A stretch of DNA of 64,000 bases from positions 1 to 64,000 of the forward strand of contig NZ_BAABHD010000012.1 of NCBI RefSeq assembly GCF_039541915.1. Direction: 5' to 3'. The notes beneath the pieces are model-generated. The model had not been told where the DNA came from and did no database searches. It saw only the letters and a list, made by a program, of their open reading frames with translations. Origin of the DNA: Nibrella saemangeumensis (GTDB lineage Bacteria; Bacteroidota; Bacteroidia; Cytophagales; Spirosomataceae). The translations under genes and the position numbers were made by a program. This document shows, one piece after another, positions 1 to 9,585 of this stretch; positions within the stretch are counted from its first letter, which is position 1, and the number at the start of each line of letters is the position of its first letter.

Positions 1-3000
1 CGGGTGCGCTACATCCAGGGGGCGGGTGGTCTGGGTCTGCAGGTGAGCTGGCAGGGGCCGGGCGTAGCCAAGCAGGAGATCCCCGCCAGTGTGCTGGCTC
101 ATGTGGGGGTAAGCTGTGAGTACACGGCCATGGCCAGCAGCAGCGGTCCGGTAGTGGTGGGTCAGAGCCTGCAGCTGTCGGCCAACGCGGTAGCGGGAGC
201 TACTTACCGCTGGAGCGGTCCCAATGGCTTCAGCAGTAGTGAGCAGAACCCGGTACTGGGGGCTGTGAGTCTGTCACAGGCGGGCAGCTACACGGTGACC
301 ATCACGCGCAATGGCTGTAGTGTCAGTGGCAGCACAGCAGTACAGGTGAACCCGGTAGTGGTGTCCTGTGAGTTTAGTGCGAGTGCCACGGTGAGCAACA
401 GCAGTCCGGCCTGCAACACGCCGGTGCAGCTGACGGCCGCCTGCAGCGGAGCCGACTGCGCGGGGGTGAGCTACAGCTGGACGGGGCCTAATGGCTACAG
501 CGGCAGCGGGCCGAGCGTATCGGTGGTACCGCCTGCGGTGAGTGGCACCTACACCTATACGGTGAGTTTGAGCCGCAGTGGCTGTGCGGTGCGCACGGCC
601 CAGGTGAGTGTGACGGTGGGCAACTGCGGGGGTGGCCNGTGTCTGTTTAGTGCAAGTGCCACTGTAAGTAACAGTGCTCCAGACTGTAACACACCGGTGC
701 AACTGACAGGCAGTTGCACCGGGGCGGACTGCGCGGGGGTGAGCTACAGCTGGGCAGGTCCAAACGGCTACAGCGGCAGCGGGCAGAATGTATCGGTGGT
801 ACCACCTACGGTGAGTGGTACCTACACCTATACGTTAACTGCCCGGCGCAATGGTTGCGCTGACCAGGTCACTACGACGAACCTGAATGTCAGTAACTGC
901 TCTACTGATCCGTGTTTTCCGGTTAACGTTTGCATTGAGTCGGAGAGTTTAACAGGAGGGAAAAACCTAACGTATGACCCACTTGCGTCAGGTGGAGTCC
1001 TGGTGGCTGGTTTCGGACTTCCAACTAACTATTTACAATACGAAGTGAGCATACCGACTGCTGGTAGCTATACCCTTATCTTACGGTATAAAACGCAGAA
1101 TTACCCAACCGCATCGATCATAGTAAATGGCGGTATTGTACAGTCTGTTCCGTTGAACCGGGTTAATTCCGCTATGCCTTATCGGGAGGCCCGTCTCCTG
1201 CTGACTTTAAAAGAAGGTAATAACACGATTCGTATTCAGGGAAGCAACGATGGTAGTTTTGACCAGGACCGGATTTGTATTGTCTCCGCCTTTTCCATCA
1301 ATGCTCAGTCAACAGTCCTGACACCAGGTTGCGGTACTAAGGTAAGCCTGAAGGCGATCTGTGGTGGAGGAGATTGTACTGGCGTGGTTTATCGCTGGAG
1401 CGGACCTGATGGTTTTTCTCAGGTGGGCAATGAAGTCACAGCAACAACACCAGCCGCAAACGGTACCTACCTGTATATGGTTACTGCCACCAAACAAGGT
1501 TGCAGTGAACAGACCGCCAGTGTAACGTTAAGCGTATTGGTAAAGGATTGTCCCAGCGTAGGCAATTACCAGTATTTAGGTAGGGTTGGTACCAACCGGG
1601 AGAACATAAACATCGCGAAGAATTATAAGGATAATGTTTGCTATGTTTCAGATGTTTCGAATTTTAAATCCGTGCCGGGCTATAATACGCTCTACTTTAT
1701 CAATGATATTTTCGTAGGCTTTGCTCTTGACAACTATGCATTACCAATAAATGCTAAATATGTCATTGACAAAATAATTACGAAATCAATGCCGTCTGGT
1801 CCGTACCCGAGAGTCAATGACTGGTGGTACGCTGGTGGCGACCCGAGCTGGATTTATAGCTCTAATCAGGAGATTATCAGTACGTATAATCCGTATGTGC
1901 CTTTCAAGGGTGAAGAGTCTATCGACGGAAATAAAGGAATTCTCTTACCCCGAAATGAGCTATGGCTTGTTAACACGAACTCCTGGAATTCGCAGGCTGT
2001 CAAAGATGCTCCGGCAAAAGCATTGCCATCCGACAAACTATACGGTGGGTATCAGCAGGATGCAAAATCAGTCCTGAGTGAGTATTATTCAAGAGGGTGG
2101 AACGCATTTGGTCTCAAGCGGCATATACCGTTGAACAGGCCTGAAGAAACGGTTCCGGATGCCATGTTTCAATCTATGCCCAATGCAGTTGATTTTTGGA
2201 ACACTATACCCAATGAGCCACGTTCGATCAATGTTACCTATGAGCAGGGCAGGCGTGCAGCGGAGAAGTTAGGAACTCGGTTCGCCGGGATACAGCTTGA
2301 TCAGATGCGTGAAGATACTGATCCACAATATCCTTCGATATTGGGTCCTGGTTACTTTGGACTATATGAGCGATTACGGGAGATATTTCCGGGTGCCAAG
2401 TATTTTGGCGTATATGGGCAAATGGACATCCGCTACCAGGCAATCGCAGAAAATTTTAGATCCAGAAACGGAAGCGAACGGGCTCCGTTGCATCCTGATT
2501 ACAAAAACCGGTATATTTCGCAGGATGAAGCCCGCAGAAAAAGCGATGGAAGCATGGATGACTTCTACCAGGGCCGGGTAAATAACAAAAGTTATTCAGA
2601 TATAGGCATGGAGCAGCTGATCCAATTGTACCCGTTCTATGCGAATCAGGTTGATCTGCCTTATATTAAAATGCATGAAATGGATGTCATGTTAAAGCAG
2701 GATCCTAACAGGCGGCCTATGGGGTATTTCTGGGCTTATCGTGAATTTGTTGGGAATGGCGCCGGAGCTCCTTTTGTCTCCTGGGAACACGAGACGACAA
2801 ATCCAGTGGGCCGGGTTTTACGGGATGCCCATCAGTCTCACGGTACAACGGCGTTCGAGGTATTCGTCTTTGATATGATGGTCCGTGGTCAGGGGGCTAT
2901 CTCCTTCAACAATGCTGTTAACCAGGTTGATGATCCGAATGCCATTCCGGTTAACGATGTTGGACATATTGCGAACCAGTTTTTCCCGGGTTCAGGTGGC

Positions 3001-3414
3001 TCCAATTATTTCCCCTACAGACAAATAGGAAATTATAATAAACCGCACGCTCCTCTGTTAAATTTCGATATTGCGCATCAGGCAAGAGACAAAGCCCTAC
3101 GGGTCTTTGATTACCTGGGCACAACTAAACCGGAGTGGCGGTACGCAAAGTATTCACTGGACGGGGGTAACTTTTGGCGGGAGGTTCCGGCCGATGGGAG
3201 TGCTGTTCTGCAGCACGCGAATGATTACAAGCCAATGGCCATGATTCTTCGGAATCCTACCAACGCAAAACAAGTGATCTGGGCGGTGGACCCCTACTGC
3301 CAGCCGAATGCAGAGCAAAAAATAACGGTTGAAATTACGCCGGGCAGAAACATCACCATTCCTCTCGTTGGGAACGCACTTCACGTAGTGCTGGTCAATC
3401 TGATGCCGGAATAA
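1..3414 (+). CDS. Large Ig-repeat surface protein, 5' end cut by window edge
   Basis: The frame is open from base 1, so the start lies outside the window. The first ~35 residues (GAGGLGLQVSWQGPG) resemble the end of a PA14 carbohydrate-binding domain. Three Ig/PKD-like units follow at about residues 38-116, 120-210 and 214-301, each with a Y-x-W-[ST]-GP-[ND]-G core and paired Cys. A CBM6-like beta-sandwich lies at about 306-430 and a fourth Ig-like unit at 431-520. The last ~615 residues form a domain I do not recognise; acidic positions after predicted strands (GIQLDQMRED) would fit a TIM-barrel glycoside hydrolase, but this is inference. The protein is surely extracytoplasmic and probably binds or degrades polysaccharide. 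I see no clear T9SS C-terminal domain. Base 638 is an N within the repeats, so their number may be collapsed in the assembly. Confidence 0.8.
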   Translation, partial: RVRYIQGAGGLGLQVSWQGPGVAKQEIPASVLAHVGVSCEYTAMASSSGPVVVGQSLQLSANAVAGATYRWSGPNGFSSSEQNPVLGAVSLSQAGSYTVTITRNGCSVSGSTAVQVNPVVVSCEFSASATVSNSSPACNTPVQLTAACSGADCAGVSYSWTGPNGYSGSGPSVSVVPPAVSGTYTYTVSLSRSGCAVRTAQVSVTVGNCGGGXCLFSASATVSNSAPDCNTPVQLTGSCTGADCAGVSYSWAGPNGYSGSGQNVSVVPPTVSGTYTYTLTARRNGCADQVTTTNLNVSNCSTDPCFPVNVCIESESLTGGKNLTYDPLASGGVLVAGFGLPTNYLQYEVSIPTAGSYTLILRYKTQNYPTASIIVNGGIVQSVPLNRVNSAMPYREARLLLTLKEGNNTIRIQGSNDGSFDQDRICIVSAFSINAQSTVLTPGCGTKVSLKAICGGGDCTGVVYRWSGPDGFSQVGNEVTATTPAANGTYLYMVTATKQGCSEQTASVTLSVLVKDCPSVGNYQYLGRVGTNRENINIAKNYKDNVCYVSDVSNFKSVPGYNTLYFINDIFVGFALDNYALPINAKYVIDKIITKSMPSGPYPRVNDWWYAGGDPSWIYSSNQEIISTYNPYVPFKGEESIDGNKGILLPRNELWLVNTNSWNSQAVKDAPAKALPSDKLYGGYQQDAKSVLSEYYSRGWNAFGLKRHIPLNRPEETVPDAMFQSMPNAVDFWNTIPNEPRSINVTYEQGRRAAEKLGTRFAGIQLDQMREDTDPQYPSILGPGYFGLYERLREIFPGAKYFGVYGQMDIRYQAIAENFRSRNGSERAPLHPDYKNRYISQDEARRKSDGSMDDFYQGRVNNKSYSDIGMEQLIQLYPFYANQVDLPYIKMHEMDVMLKQDPNRRPMGYFWAYREFVGNGAGAPFVSWEHETTNPVGRVLRDAHQSHGTTAFEVFVFDMMVRGQGAISFNNAVNQVDDPNAIPVNDVGHIANQFFPGSGGSNYFPYRQIGNYNKPHAPLLNFDIAHQARDKALRVFDYLGTTKPEWRYAKYSLDGGNFWREVPADGSAVLQHANDYKPMAMILRNPTNAKQVIWAVDPYCQPNAEQKITVEITPGRNITIPLVGNALHVVLVNLMPE
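358..903 (+). repeat. Tandem in-frame Ig-domain repeat (period about 273 bp)
   Basis: Two adjacent Ig-like units share long identical stretches (for example the segments encoding GADCAGVSYSW and VSGTYTYT) at a period of 273 bp, or 91 codons. A more diverged unit precedes them and another lies near 1291-1560. The ambiguous base at 638 sits at the junction of the two most similar copies. Confidence 0.75.
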
Positions 3415-3438
3415 GGGCGTTGGGTCTGCCTTTTCATA

Positions 3439-3474
3439 GAAGAAGCCGGGACCTAAGCCCGGCTTCTTCTTTTT
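3439..3474 (+). terminator. Rho-independent terminator after the surface-protein gene
   Basis: A perfect 12-bp stem (3439-3450 with 3458-3469) and a 7-nt loop are followed by five T residues, 25 nt after the stop codon. Confidence 0.85.
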
Positions 3475-3557
3475 GGTATATCCTGCCTAACGTTAACCGA
3501 TCCAGACTGACCAATCAGTACAAGGGGGACAGACAACGATGACCAGGATACCCCTGA

Positions 3558-4760
3558 TTAGGCATTAATGGCTTCCAGAACTATCGCACAGGCCCGTCGT
3601 ATCTCTGTTTCGGTAATAATTAAGGGCGGGGCTATACGCATGGAGTTGTTGCAGAAGAGAAACCAGTCGGTAATGACGCCACAGCCGGTCTGCCCCCGTT
3701 CGATAGCCCGGTCAATGATGGGCTTAAGGATTTCAAATGACTCGAATTCAGCCGCCAGCATCAGGCCCTTGCCTCGTACTTCTTTAATAGCCGGGTGAAC
3801 CAGTAGTTGACGGAACAATTGCCCTTTGGCTTCGGTAGCTTCATGTAGTTTGTTGTCCAGGATAGTCTGCAGCGTAGCCAGCGACGCGGCACAACTGACC
3901 GGATGTCCACCGAAGGTGGTAATGTGACCCAGAATTGGGTTGTTCCTGAACACCGCCATTAGCTCAGGCGAACTGACAAACGCACCAATCGGCATTCCAC
4001 CCCCCATCCCTTTAGCGCAGACTACCACATCCGGTTCTATTCCAAAGGCCTCAAACGCCCAGAAGGTACCGGTACGCCCGAAGCCGGTTTGTATTTCATC
4101 AAAAATCAGTAAAGCGCCCACATCGGAACACCGCTCACGCACGGCTTGCAGGTAAGCGGCATCCGGTACCCGAACACCCGCTTCACCCTGAATAACTTCC
4201 ATAACGACGGCGGCCGTACGGCAGGTGATGTGTTCGAGGTCTTCCACGTAGCCATGGCGAATGTGCCGAATACCAGGCAGGAGCGGGCGGTAGTTTCGCT
4301 TAAAGTCTTCGCTGCTACCCAGTGATAACGCCCCCTGGGTAGAGCCATGGTAGGCATTGAAGCAGGAAATCAGCTCGTTCCGACCGGTATAGCGTTTGGC
4401 CAGTTTCATGGCCCCTTCAATGGCTTCTGTCCCGGAATTTGAAAAATAAACGTTGGATAGGGAAGGCGGCAGGGTCTGAGCCAGGGCGTGGGCCAGTTGC
4501 ACTTGCGGGCTCTGGACAAACTCGCCGTATACCATCAAGTGCATGTATTTCTCTAACTGCTCCTGAATAGCCCCTAGGACATTTAGATGCCGGTGACCAA
4601 CGTTGCTGACGCCAATGCCCGAAATTAAATCGATATACTGCTGTCCGCCAGTGCCGTACAGATAAACGCCTTCGGCACGTTCGATCTCCAGCGCCAGTGG
4701 AAAATCGGACGTTTGAGCCACGTGCTGGAAAAAGAGTTGACGTTGAGTAATATGTTCCAT
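3558..4760 (-). CDS. Class III PLP-dependent aminotransferase
   Basis: A 400-residue fold-type I aminotransferase of the acetylornithine/ornithine/4-aminobutyrate group. Visible motifs are SNSGTEAIEGAMKLA (phosphate-binding turn), FDEIQTGFGRTG (the Asp that contacts the PLP nitrogen) and VCAKGMGGGMPIGAF, whose Lys should form the Schiff base. The family moves an amino group from an omega- or alpha-amine to 2-oxoglutarate or a similar acceptor in the cytoplasm. Substrate cannot be told from the sequence; no arg genes are adjacent. The start is the ATG at 4760, since the two extra upstream codons would need a TTG start. A TAnnTTTG-like box lies at 4764-4771 on the same strand. It converges on the preceding surface-protein gene and is divergent from the next lipoprotein gene. 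Confidence 0.9.
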   Translation of the reverse strand: MEHITQRQLFFQHVAQTSDFPLALEIERAEGVYLYGTGGQQYIDLISGIGVSNVGHRHLNVLGAIQEQLEKYMHLMVYGEFVQSPQVQLAHALAQTLPPSLSNVYFSNSGTEAIEGAMKLAKRYTGRNELISCFNAYHGSTQGALSLGSSEDFKRNYRPLLPGIRHIRHGYVEDLEHITCRTAAVVMEVIQGEAGVRVPDAAYLQAVRERCSDVGALLIFDEIQTGFGRTGTFWAFEAFGIEPDVVVCAKGMGGGMPIGAFVSSPELMAVFRNNPILGHITTFGGHPVSCAASLATLQTILDNKLHEATEAKGQLFRQLLVHPAIKEVRGKGLMLAAEFESFEILKPIIDRAIERGQTGCGVITDWFLFCNNSMRIAPPLIITETEIRRACAIVLEAINA

Positions 4761-4815
4761 CGACAAAAATAAATCTATAAATTACGGCAAATCACTCCGG
4801 CTAATTCACAAACGT

Positions 4816-5253
4816 ATGTTCAGAGCGCACCTCATCCTTGTAGTATTATTAACCGGCTTATTGAACTGTAAAAAATCAACCGATAATTCGGTTGAAGCGG
4901 AGTGTCGGCCGCCTGCGTTGCTTACTGCTCAGGCCACCTGCGAAACCAACTATCCGGGAGTTCTGCTACAGTCTGCCAATTATGTAGCCAGTGATCAAAC
5001 CCAATTCATATATTATGTTTACCCGCAGCAGGATACCCTTTCCAACAATGTATCTACCACCGCCAACAGTTGGGCTAATGCCTCCAGCGACCGCATTGTT
5101 GTGCCCGAAACCGCAATGGGCAACGCTCCGAAGTTTGTGGCGCAGGTCACTGTAAATTGTCAGGGGAAAATACTTTTTTCGCGCTATTTTGCTTTCGTAA
5201 AAAGGCCGGTTGGAACTTCGACCTGTTTTCGTTGGGTACAGCAGAATCGGTAG
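4816..5253 (+). CDS. Small lipoprotein of unknown function
   Basis: 145 residues. A short hydrophobic signal ends in the lipobox LLNC at about residue 18, so the mature protein should be lipid-anchored, probably in the outer membrane or periplasm. The mature part has four further Cys (ECRPP, ATCET, VNCQG, TCFRW) that could form disulfides, and beta-rich character. I do not recognise a family. It is divergent from the aminotransferase gene (55 nt between starts) and converges on the ATP-grasp-like gene. Confidence 0.7.
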   Translation: MFRAHLILVVLLTGLLNCKKSTDNSVEAECRPPALLTAQATCETNYPGVLLQSANYVASDQTQFIYYVYPQQDTLSNNVSTTANSWANASSDRIVVPETAMGNAPKFVAQVTVNCQGKILFSRYFAFVKRPVGTSTCFRWVQQNR

Positions 5254-5289
5254 GCGAATTCCGAAAAGGGAAAGCCGTTCCCATCACTA

Positions 5290-6489
5290 CTACGGTTCAA
5301 AATAGCAGATAGAGCCGCCAACCCAGTCGAAATCCTTGTTAAAGCGGACACCGATCATTTCGCCCCGGCTCAGGCGGCTGAGGTTGGTTAGCAGCAGCGG
5401 TCTGGGTTCGCGTTTGTGCCAGATAAACAGCAGGCGGATTTCACACTTGATGAGGCTGCCGTCGGCTGCCAGAACTACGGGTTCGTACTGTACCTTCCGT
5501 TGCAACAGGTAGTTGGGTCGTTCGGCTTCGGGAATGGCATCCAGATCGGAGGGGGTGATGTTGAGTTTCACGCCACTGCCGGCAAACGAATACAACGGCT
5601 TGAGCACATACTGGCTCAGGTCTTCCGGGTACTGTGGCAGCGTGTGCAGGTAGTAACTGGCCGGCACATACGGACTGTTCAGCAGAGGCAGTGTAAATTT
5701 ACTAACGCGGAAAAACCAGTTCGGGTGCCCGATCCATTCCACCTCCACATCATCGGTTAGTTTGAACTCCGTCTGCAGATCCGGCATTTGCTCCAGTTCA
5801 TCAAAGATCAGCCGGTTGTAAATCTTTTTGATGTGGATCTGCCGGCCGTTTTTTTCGTAATAAAGCTGCCGGCCGTTTTTCCGGATTTTGGTGAGGCATA
5901 CCGGCTCTACACCCAGATAGCGTTTCGTCAACTCAAAATCGATCCGGGTTTTTTGCTTCTCCGGATAGATCTCCAGCAGAATTACTTCTTCCGGGTCGCA
6001 AAGGCCAACGATCCGCCGGCGCAAATGCTCCAGGTACGTTTGGTTGCTGTCGACATTGAACAAGTGTGAGAAGTTCTCCGGAATCGGGAAGAACGTCCGG
6101 TACATCTCCGAAATATAGGGTTGAAACCCAAACAGCGAGGGGAAGCCTTGCAGCTCAATCAACAGAGGGGTAAGCTCGCCTTGTTCGTCGCGGCAGACGG
6201 CAAAGTCAATCGCCAGAAATGCCGGATGCTCGTCTTCGTTAGGGACAAACTGATGGGAAGGAATGGCCCGGTCCGTCAGTTCTTTGTAATCTTCCCGCGT
6301 CAGGACTGCCACAATATCATCGCAGGCAGCAATCAGCTTCTCTTTGAAAAAAGCTGGAACAAATACCGGTGTCTCAGCCACACGGAAGTCCAGCAGGCCC
6401 GGCAGGTCAGCATGAACAGCGTCTAAAAAAGCCCGGTATTGCTCCGGGCTAAAGGCTTGATTGTAGTCGTCTCGAACAGATGCAATCAT
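5290..6489 (-). CDS. ATP-grasp-like ligase, last gene of amidoligase cassette
   Basis: 399 residues with no signal peptide. The C-terminal half carries ATP-grasp-type elements: VLKPLYSFAGSGVKL (nucleotide-binding Lys and glycine loop), LLQRKVQYEP and a CEIRLLFIW strand with acidic or basic residues typical of the metal site. LLIELQGFPSLFGFQ near residue 110 resembles the N-terminal part of glutathionylspermidine-synthase-like enzymes. Such enzymes form amide bonds through an acylphosphate. It is the last of six co-directional genes with 13-29 nt gaps, next to a glutamine amidotransferase and a GCS2-type ligase, so joint action on one substrate is likely. Product unknown. Confidence 0.75.
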   Translation of the reverse strand: MIASVRDDYNQAFSPEQYRAFLDAVHADLPGLLDFRVAETPVFVPAFFKEKLIAACDDIVAVLTREDYKELTDRAIPSHQFVPNEDEHPAFLAIDFAVCRDEQGELTPLLIELQGFPSLFGFQPYISEMYRTFFPIPENFSHLFNVDSNQTYLEHLRRRIVGLCDPEEVILLEIYPEKQKTRIDFELTKRYLGVEPVCLTKIRKNGRQLYYEKNGRQIHIKKIYNRLIFDELEQMPDLQTEFKLTDDVEVEWIGHPNWFFRVSKFTLPLLNSPYVPASYYLHTLPQYPEDLSQYVLKPLYSFAGSGVKLNITPSDLDAIPEAERPNYLLQRKVQYEPVVLAADGSLIKCEIRLLFIWHKREPRPLLLTNLSRLSRGEMIGVRFNKDFDWVGGSICYFEP

Positions 6490-6518
6490 GAGTTTCCAGC
6501 GATTGTCAAATAAGGTTA

Positions 6519-7400
6519 TCAGGCAGAGTGCCGCTTGTCTTCCAGATTGATAATAGGCTCGAACCGGGTGACTCGGGTCTCCTCCGGATGGGCCGCCAGT
6601 GCATCCAGCGCGTGCCGCAGAAACGACGGCAGGATCACCGACTCCGTCAGCTCGATCTTGTTCGGGTCCTGCAGCGAATGCACCATATCGTAGTACTTTT
6701 CTTCGCTGTAGTTCTCAATGATCTGGTTCTTCTTCTCGTCGGTCATGAAGTACCGCAGCATACCCTCGCCGTCGGCCTCCGGGTGAAACTGCGTACCAAA
6801 GATTTCGTCGGAGAAGCGAATGGCCATCACCGCCCGTTCCAGGTTGACATGCGGGCGGATTTTCTCCAGACACAATACTTTTGCCCCGATTTCTTCAATC
6901 CTGTCAAAGTTCGGCTCCGTCAATTGGTAATCCCGCGAGTCCACCGCGTAGAATGGTTCCGGCAAAGCCCGAAAATACGATTCCGAGTTACCCTCGTCGG
7001 TCTTGTGCATCGGAAAAATACCAAAGGAAGTAGATTTTCGTTTACTGACGGTACCGATTCCCAGATGCCGCGCAACCAGTTGAAACGAGTGGCAGATCAG
7101 AAAGAGATACTTCTTATGCTCGTGGCAGCGGTTATGCTGAAAAAGCCGGTCGATCAAATCGAAGTACCGGGTTTCCCAGGGTTCATCGGACGGCAGCGGA
7201 CTACCCGGCCCGCCGGTCGAGATAAAGATGTCGTAATCCAGATTGGGCAACTCGTTGTTGGCCCGAACGTTAAAGACGTGGAAGGTCAGGTTGTAATGGC
7301 CTTTTCCTTCTACCCTCCGGATCAGTTGCAGAATACAGCGCATCCCCTCGTTGGGTACGTTGTTGTACATGTCCAGAACGGCAATTTTTATTGGCTTCAT
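6519..7400 (-). CDS. Class I glutamine amidotransferase-like protein
   Basis: 293 residues. The class I triad is visible: nucleophile Cys103 in LICHSFQLV, then His206 and Glu208 in FGTQFHPEAD. The oxyanion-loop motif STGGPGSP is near residue 61. Free-standing proteins of this fold either supply ammonia from glutamine to a partner or hydrolyse gamma-glutamyl amides, as PuuD does. The gene lies 10 nt downstream of a GCS2-type ligase and 29 nt upstream of an ATP-grasp-like gene. It may therefore remove a gamma-glutamyl group or deliver NH3 in this pathway; this role is inference. Confidence 0.85.
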   Translation of the reverse strand: MKPIKIAVLDMYNNVPNEGMRCILQLIRRVEGKGHYNLTFHVFNVRANNELPNLDYDIFISTGGPGSPLPSDEPWETRYFDLIDRLFQHNRCHEHKKYLFLICHSFQLVARHLGIGTVSKRKSTSFGIFPMHKTDEGNSESYFRALPEPFYAVDSRDYQLTEPNFDRIEEIGAKVLCLEKIRPHVNLERAVMAIRFSDEIFGTQFHPEADGEGMLRYFMTDEKKNQIIENYSEEKYYDMVHSLQDPNKIELTESVILPSFLRHALDALAAHPEETRVTRFEPIINLEDKRHSA

Positions 7401-7410
7401 GCTAAAATAA

Positions 7411-8511
7411 CTACCTCAGTCCGAAAGAAGTTTCCTGGACAATATAGTCCACTACCTTGGTCAGATCCTGCGTTTGATTGTACACACTTAATTGCCGGTC
7501 GGCACCGGTTCCCATCTCCAGTATGTTGTTCAGGTACTCAACTTCATGGCGACTGCCGAGGTCATCGACCACATCATCCACAAAATCGAGCAGCTCCTGC
7601 GCCAGGTGGTGGTACGGTACTTCCTGCTGTTTACCGAAATCGATCAGCTTGGCTTCGATACCGTAGCGGGCTGCCCGCCACTTGTTTTCGTTGATCAGAA
7701 TCCGGCGGTAGGGCCTGAAGTTCAGGTTCTGACGGTGCAGTTTGTGAATCTTAGCCACCAGGGCCTGCATCAGCGCGGCCAGGCAAATGGTTTCGTCCAC
7801 CCGCATCGGCACATCGCAGATCCGGAACTCGATGGTGTCGAAGAACGGATGCAGGCGGATGTCCCACCAGATTTTCTTGCCGTTGTCGATACAACCCGTC
7901 TTCACCAGCAGGTTGATATACTCATCATACTCCGCTGCCGATGAGAAAAAGTCGGGGATACCTGTTCTCGGGAATTTGTCGAATACTTTGGAGCGGTACG
8001 ACTTAAATCCCGTATTACGCCCGCACCAGAACGGCGAGTTAGTCGATAAGGCGTAGATATGCGGCAGGAAATACCGCACGGCATTCATGATCTGCACGCC
8101 CTCGTTCCGGCTTTCGATACCGACATGTACGTGCAGACCGAAAATCAGGTTTGAACGGGCTACATCACGCATCTCGTCGATCAGCTTATCATACCGCTCG
8201 TTTGGGGTGATGAGCTGCGCCTGCCAGTCCGAGATTGGGTGGGTGCCGGCGGCCGCCAGCTTAAGGTTCTGGTTATCGGCCAGATCCAGAATCATCTTCC
8301 GGAGGTAGGTTACTTCCTGCCGGGCCTCCTGAATATTTTTACAGATATTGGTGCCCACTTCAACCACCGCCTGGTGCATCTCCGCTTTAACCCGCTCCTG
8401 GAGAATTATTTCGCCACCCTCTACAATTTTCGACATGTGGGAACGCAATTCGCGCGTTTCCGGATCGATTGTCTGAAACTCCTCTTCAATTCCTAACGTG
8501 AAAACAGGCAT
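7411..8511 (-). CDS. GCS2-type carboxylate-amine ligase
   Basis: 366 residues, the usual length for the YbdK / EgtA-like branch of glutamate-cysteine ligase family 2. The family signature GIEEEF lies at residues 7-12, AAAGTHP near 84, and GLHVHVGIE near 125 (metal and substrate residues). These enzymes couple ATP hydrolysis to gamma-glutamyl amide formation with an amine or amino acid. True glutathione synthesis is not implied, since no recognisable gshB lies nearby. Position in the middle of the cassette, 11 nt after the preceding ATP-grasp gene, suggests it is a core enzyme of the pathway. Confidence 0.9.
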   Translation of the reverse strand: MPVFTLGIEEEFQTIDPETRELRSHMSKIVEGGEIILQERVKAEMHQAVVEVGTNICKNIQEARQEVTYLRKMILDLADNQNLKLAAAGTHPISDWQAQLITPNERYDKLIDEMRDVARSNLIFGLHVHVGIESRNEGVQIMNAVRYFLPHIYALSTNSPFWCGRNTGFKSYRSKVFDKFPRTGIPDFFSSAAEYDEYINLLVKTGCIDNGKKIWWDIRLHPFFDTIEFRICDVPMRVDETICLAALMQALVAKIHKLHRQNLNFRPYRRILINENKWRAARYGIEAKLIDFGKQQEVPYHHLAQELLDFVDDVVDDLGSRHEVEYLNNILEMGTGADRQLSVYNQTQDLTKVVDYIVQETSFGLR

Positions 8512-8522
8512 ATATGCAGCGG

Positions 8523-9572
8523 TTAAGAGGCAGATGTCTTCTTTTTTCCTTTGGGCTTAGCCGCTTCGGGGGCTGTTTCGGGCTGAGCCGTAGGGGCAGG
8601 TGCCGAGGCAGTTGTTAAGCCCTGTCCCTGGGTCGAGTTCCGTATGAATGTGCCCCAGGTGAGGTTGCTCTGGCCTGGTTTATGCGCTCTGGCGCGTTCG
8701 ATGGCGTAATTGGCGGCCGTCTCCACAACCCAGTCGAAATTCTCCTGGCCTACCGAGTATATGTCCGCATCCGGAGCCGGGTTACCGAAGTCAATGGCGT
8801 ACGGGATACCGTCGCGAACGGCAAACTCCACGGTGTTGAAGTCGTAGCCAAGTGCCATGTTCAGTTTCAGGACGTAATCCGTTACCGTCGCCATCAGCTT
8901 TTTGCCGGCCGGGCCGGTGGTTTTCGGCTCGGTTGCGTAGCGCAGGTGGTGGGGGTTGCGCGGTTCGTAGGGCATAATCCGTACGTCTTTACCGCCGATG
9001 CAGTAGCAACGGAAGTAATCGTCGAACTCAATAGCTTCCTGATACAGCATGACCAATTGATTAGTCTCGTCGTAGGCTCGGAAAAATTCTTCAGCGTTGT
9101 TCAGTTTATACACGTGTTTCCAGCCTCCGCCCGCGTGGGGTTTCATGAATGCCGGAAAGCCGATGTGCTGGAAAATGGCATCCCAGTTCATCATCTGCAG
9201 GTTTCGGAACGACTTCTCGTTGGTATCGTCCGGCCGGTCTTTCGAAGGCAGCAGTACGGTTTTCGGCACCGGCACGCCTACCTGAACCGCTACGGCATTA
9301 TTGAAAAATTTTTCGTCGGCGCTCCACCAGAATGGGTTGTTGATGACGGCTGTACCAGTTATGGCGGCATTTTTCAGATAAGCCCGGTAGAAGGGAACAT
9401 CCTGCGAAATACGGTCGATGATAACGGCGTAGTCGGTCGCCACAGCCTGCTCTACCTGCGGGATGCTGACGAATTCAGCGACGATATCGCTCTGCTTTTT
9501 CTCGTTGATGCGGTCGATAAAGGCCTGGGGAAAGGTGTTTTCCTGTCCGAAAAGGATTCCGATTTTTTTCAT
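8523..9572 (-). CDS. RimK/D-Ala-D-Ala ligase-like ATP-grasp protein
   Basis: 349 residues from the ATG at 9572 (MKKIGILFGQE). A longer frame from 9635 would overlap the DinB gene and lacks typical N-terminal sequence, so I chose the internal start. The pre-ATP-grasp region is followed by FPAFMKPHAGGGWKHVY (ATP-binding Lys and glycine loop), LYQEAIEFDDY and AIDFGNPAPD, where the usual metal-binding E-x-N appears as D-x-G-N. The last ~35 residues are a low-complexity Ala/Pro/Lys tail. The family ligates amino acids or other carboxylates to amines. It lies between a DinB gene and the GCS2-type ligase. Confidence 0.85.
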   Translation of the reverse strand: MKKIGILFGQENTFPQAFIDRINEKKQSDIVAEFVSIPQVEQAVATDYAVIIDRISQDVPFYRAYLKNAAITGTAVINNPFWWSADEKFFNNAVAVQVGVPVPKTVLLPSKDRPDDTNEKSFRNLQMMNWDAIFQHIGFPAFMKPHAGGGWKHVYKLNNAEEFFRAYDETNQLVMLYQEAIEFDDYFRCYCIGGKDVRIMPYEPRNPHHLRYATEPKTTGPAGKKLMATVTDYVLKLNMALGYDFNTVEFAVRDGIPYAIDFGNPAPDADIYSVGQENFDWVVETAANYAIERARAHKPGQSNLTWGTFIRNSTQGQGLTTASAPAPTAQPETAPEAAKPKGKKKTSAS

Positions 9573-9585
9573 AGGGTGAAGTGAT

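Noticed and set aside
358..903. Repeats considered as a CRISPR or VNTR array
   Set aside because: The period is 273 bp and in frame; these are protein domain repeats.
6528..7694. 388-codon plus-strand frame over the amidotransferase and ligase genes
   Set aside because: It is antisense to two genes with clear motifs, and its product is Arg/His/Gln-rich without domain features.
8682..9584. 300-codon plus-strand frame over the ATP-grasp gene
   Set aside because: Antisense shadow of a gene with visible ATP-grasp motifs.
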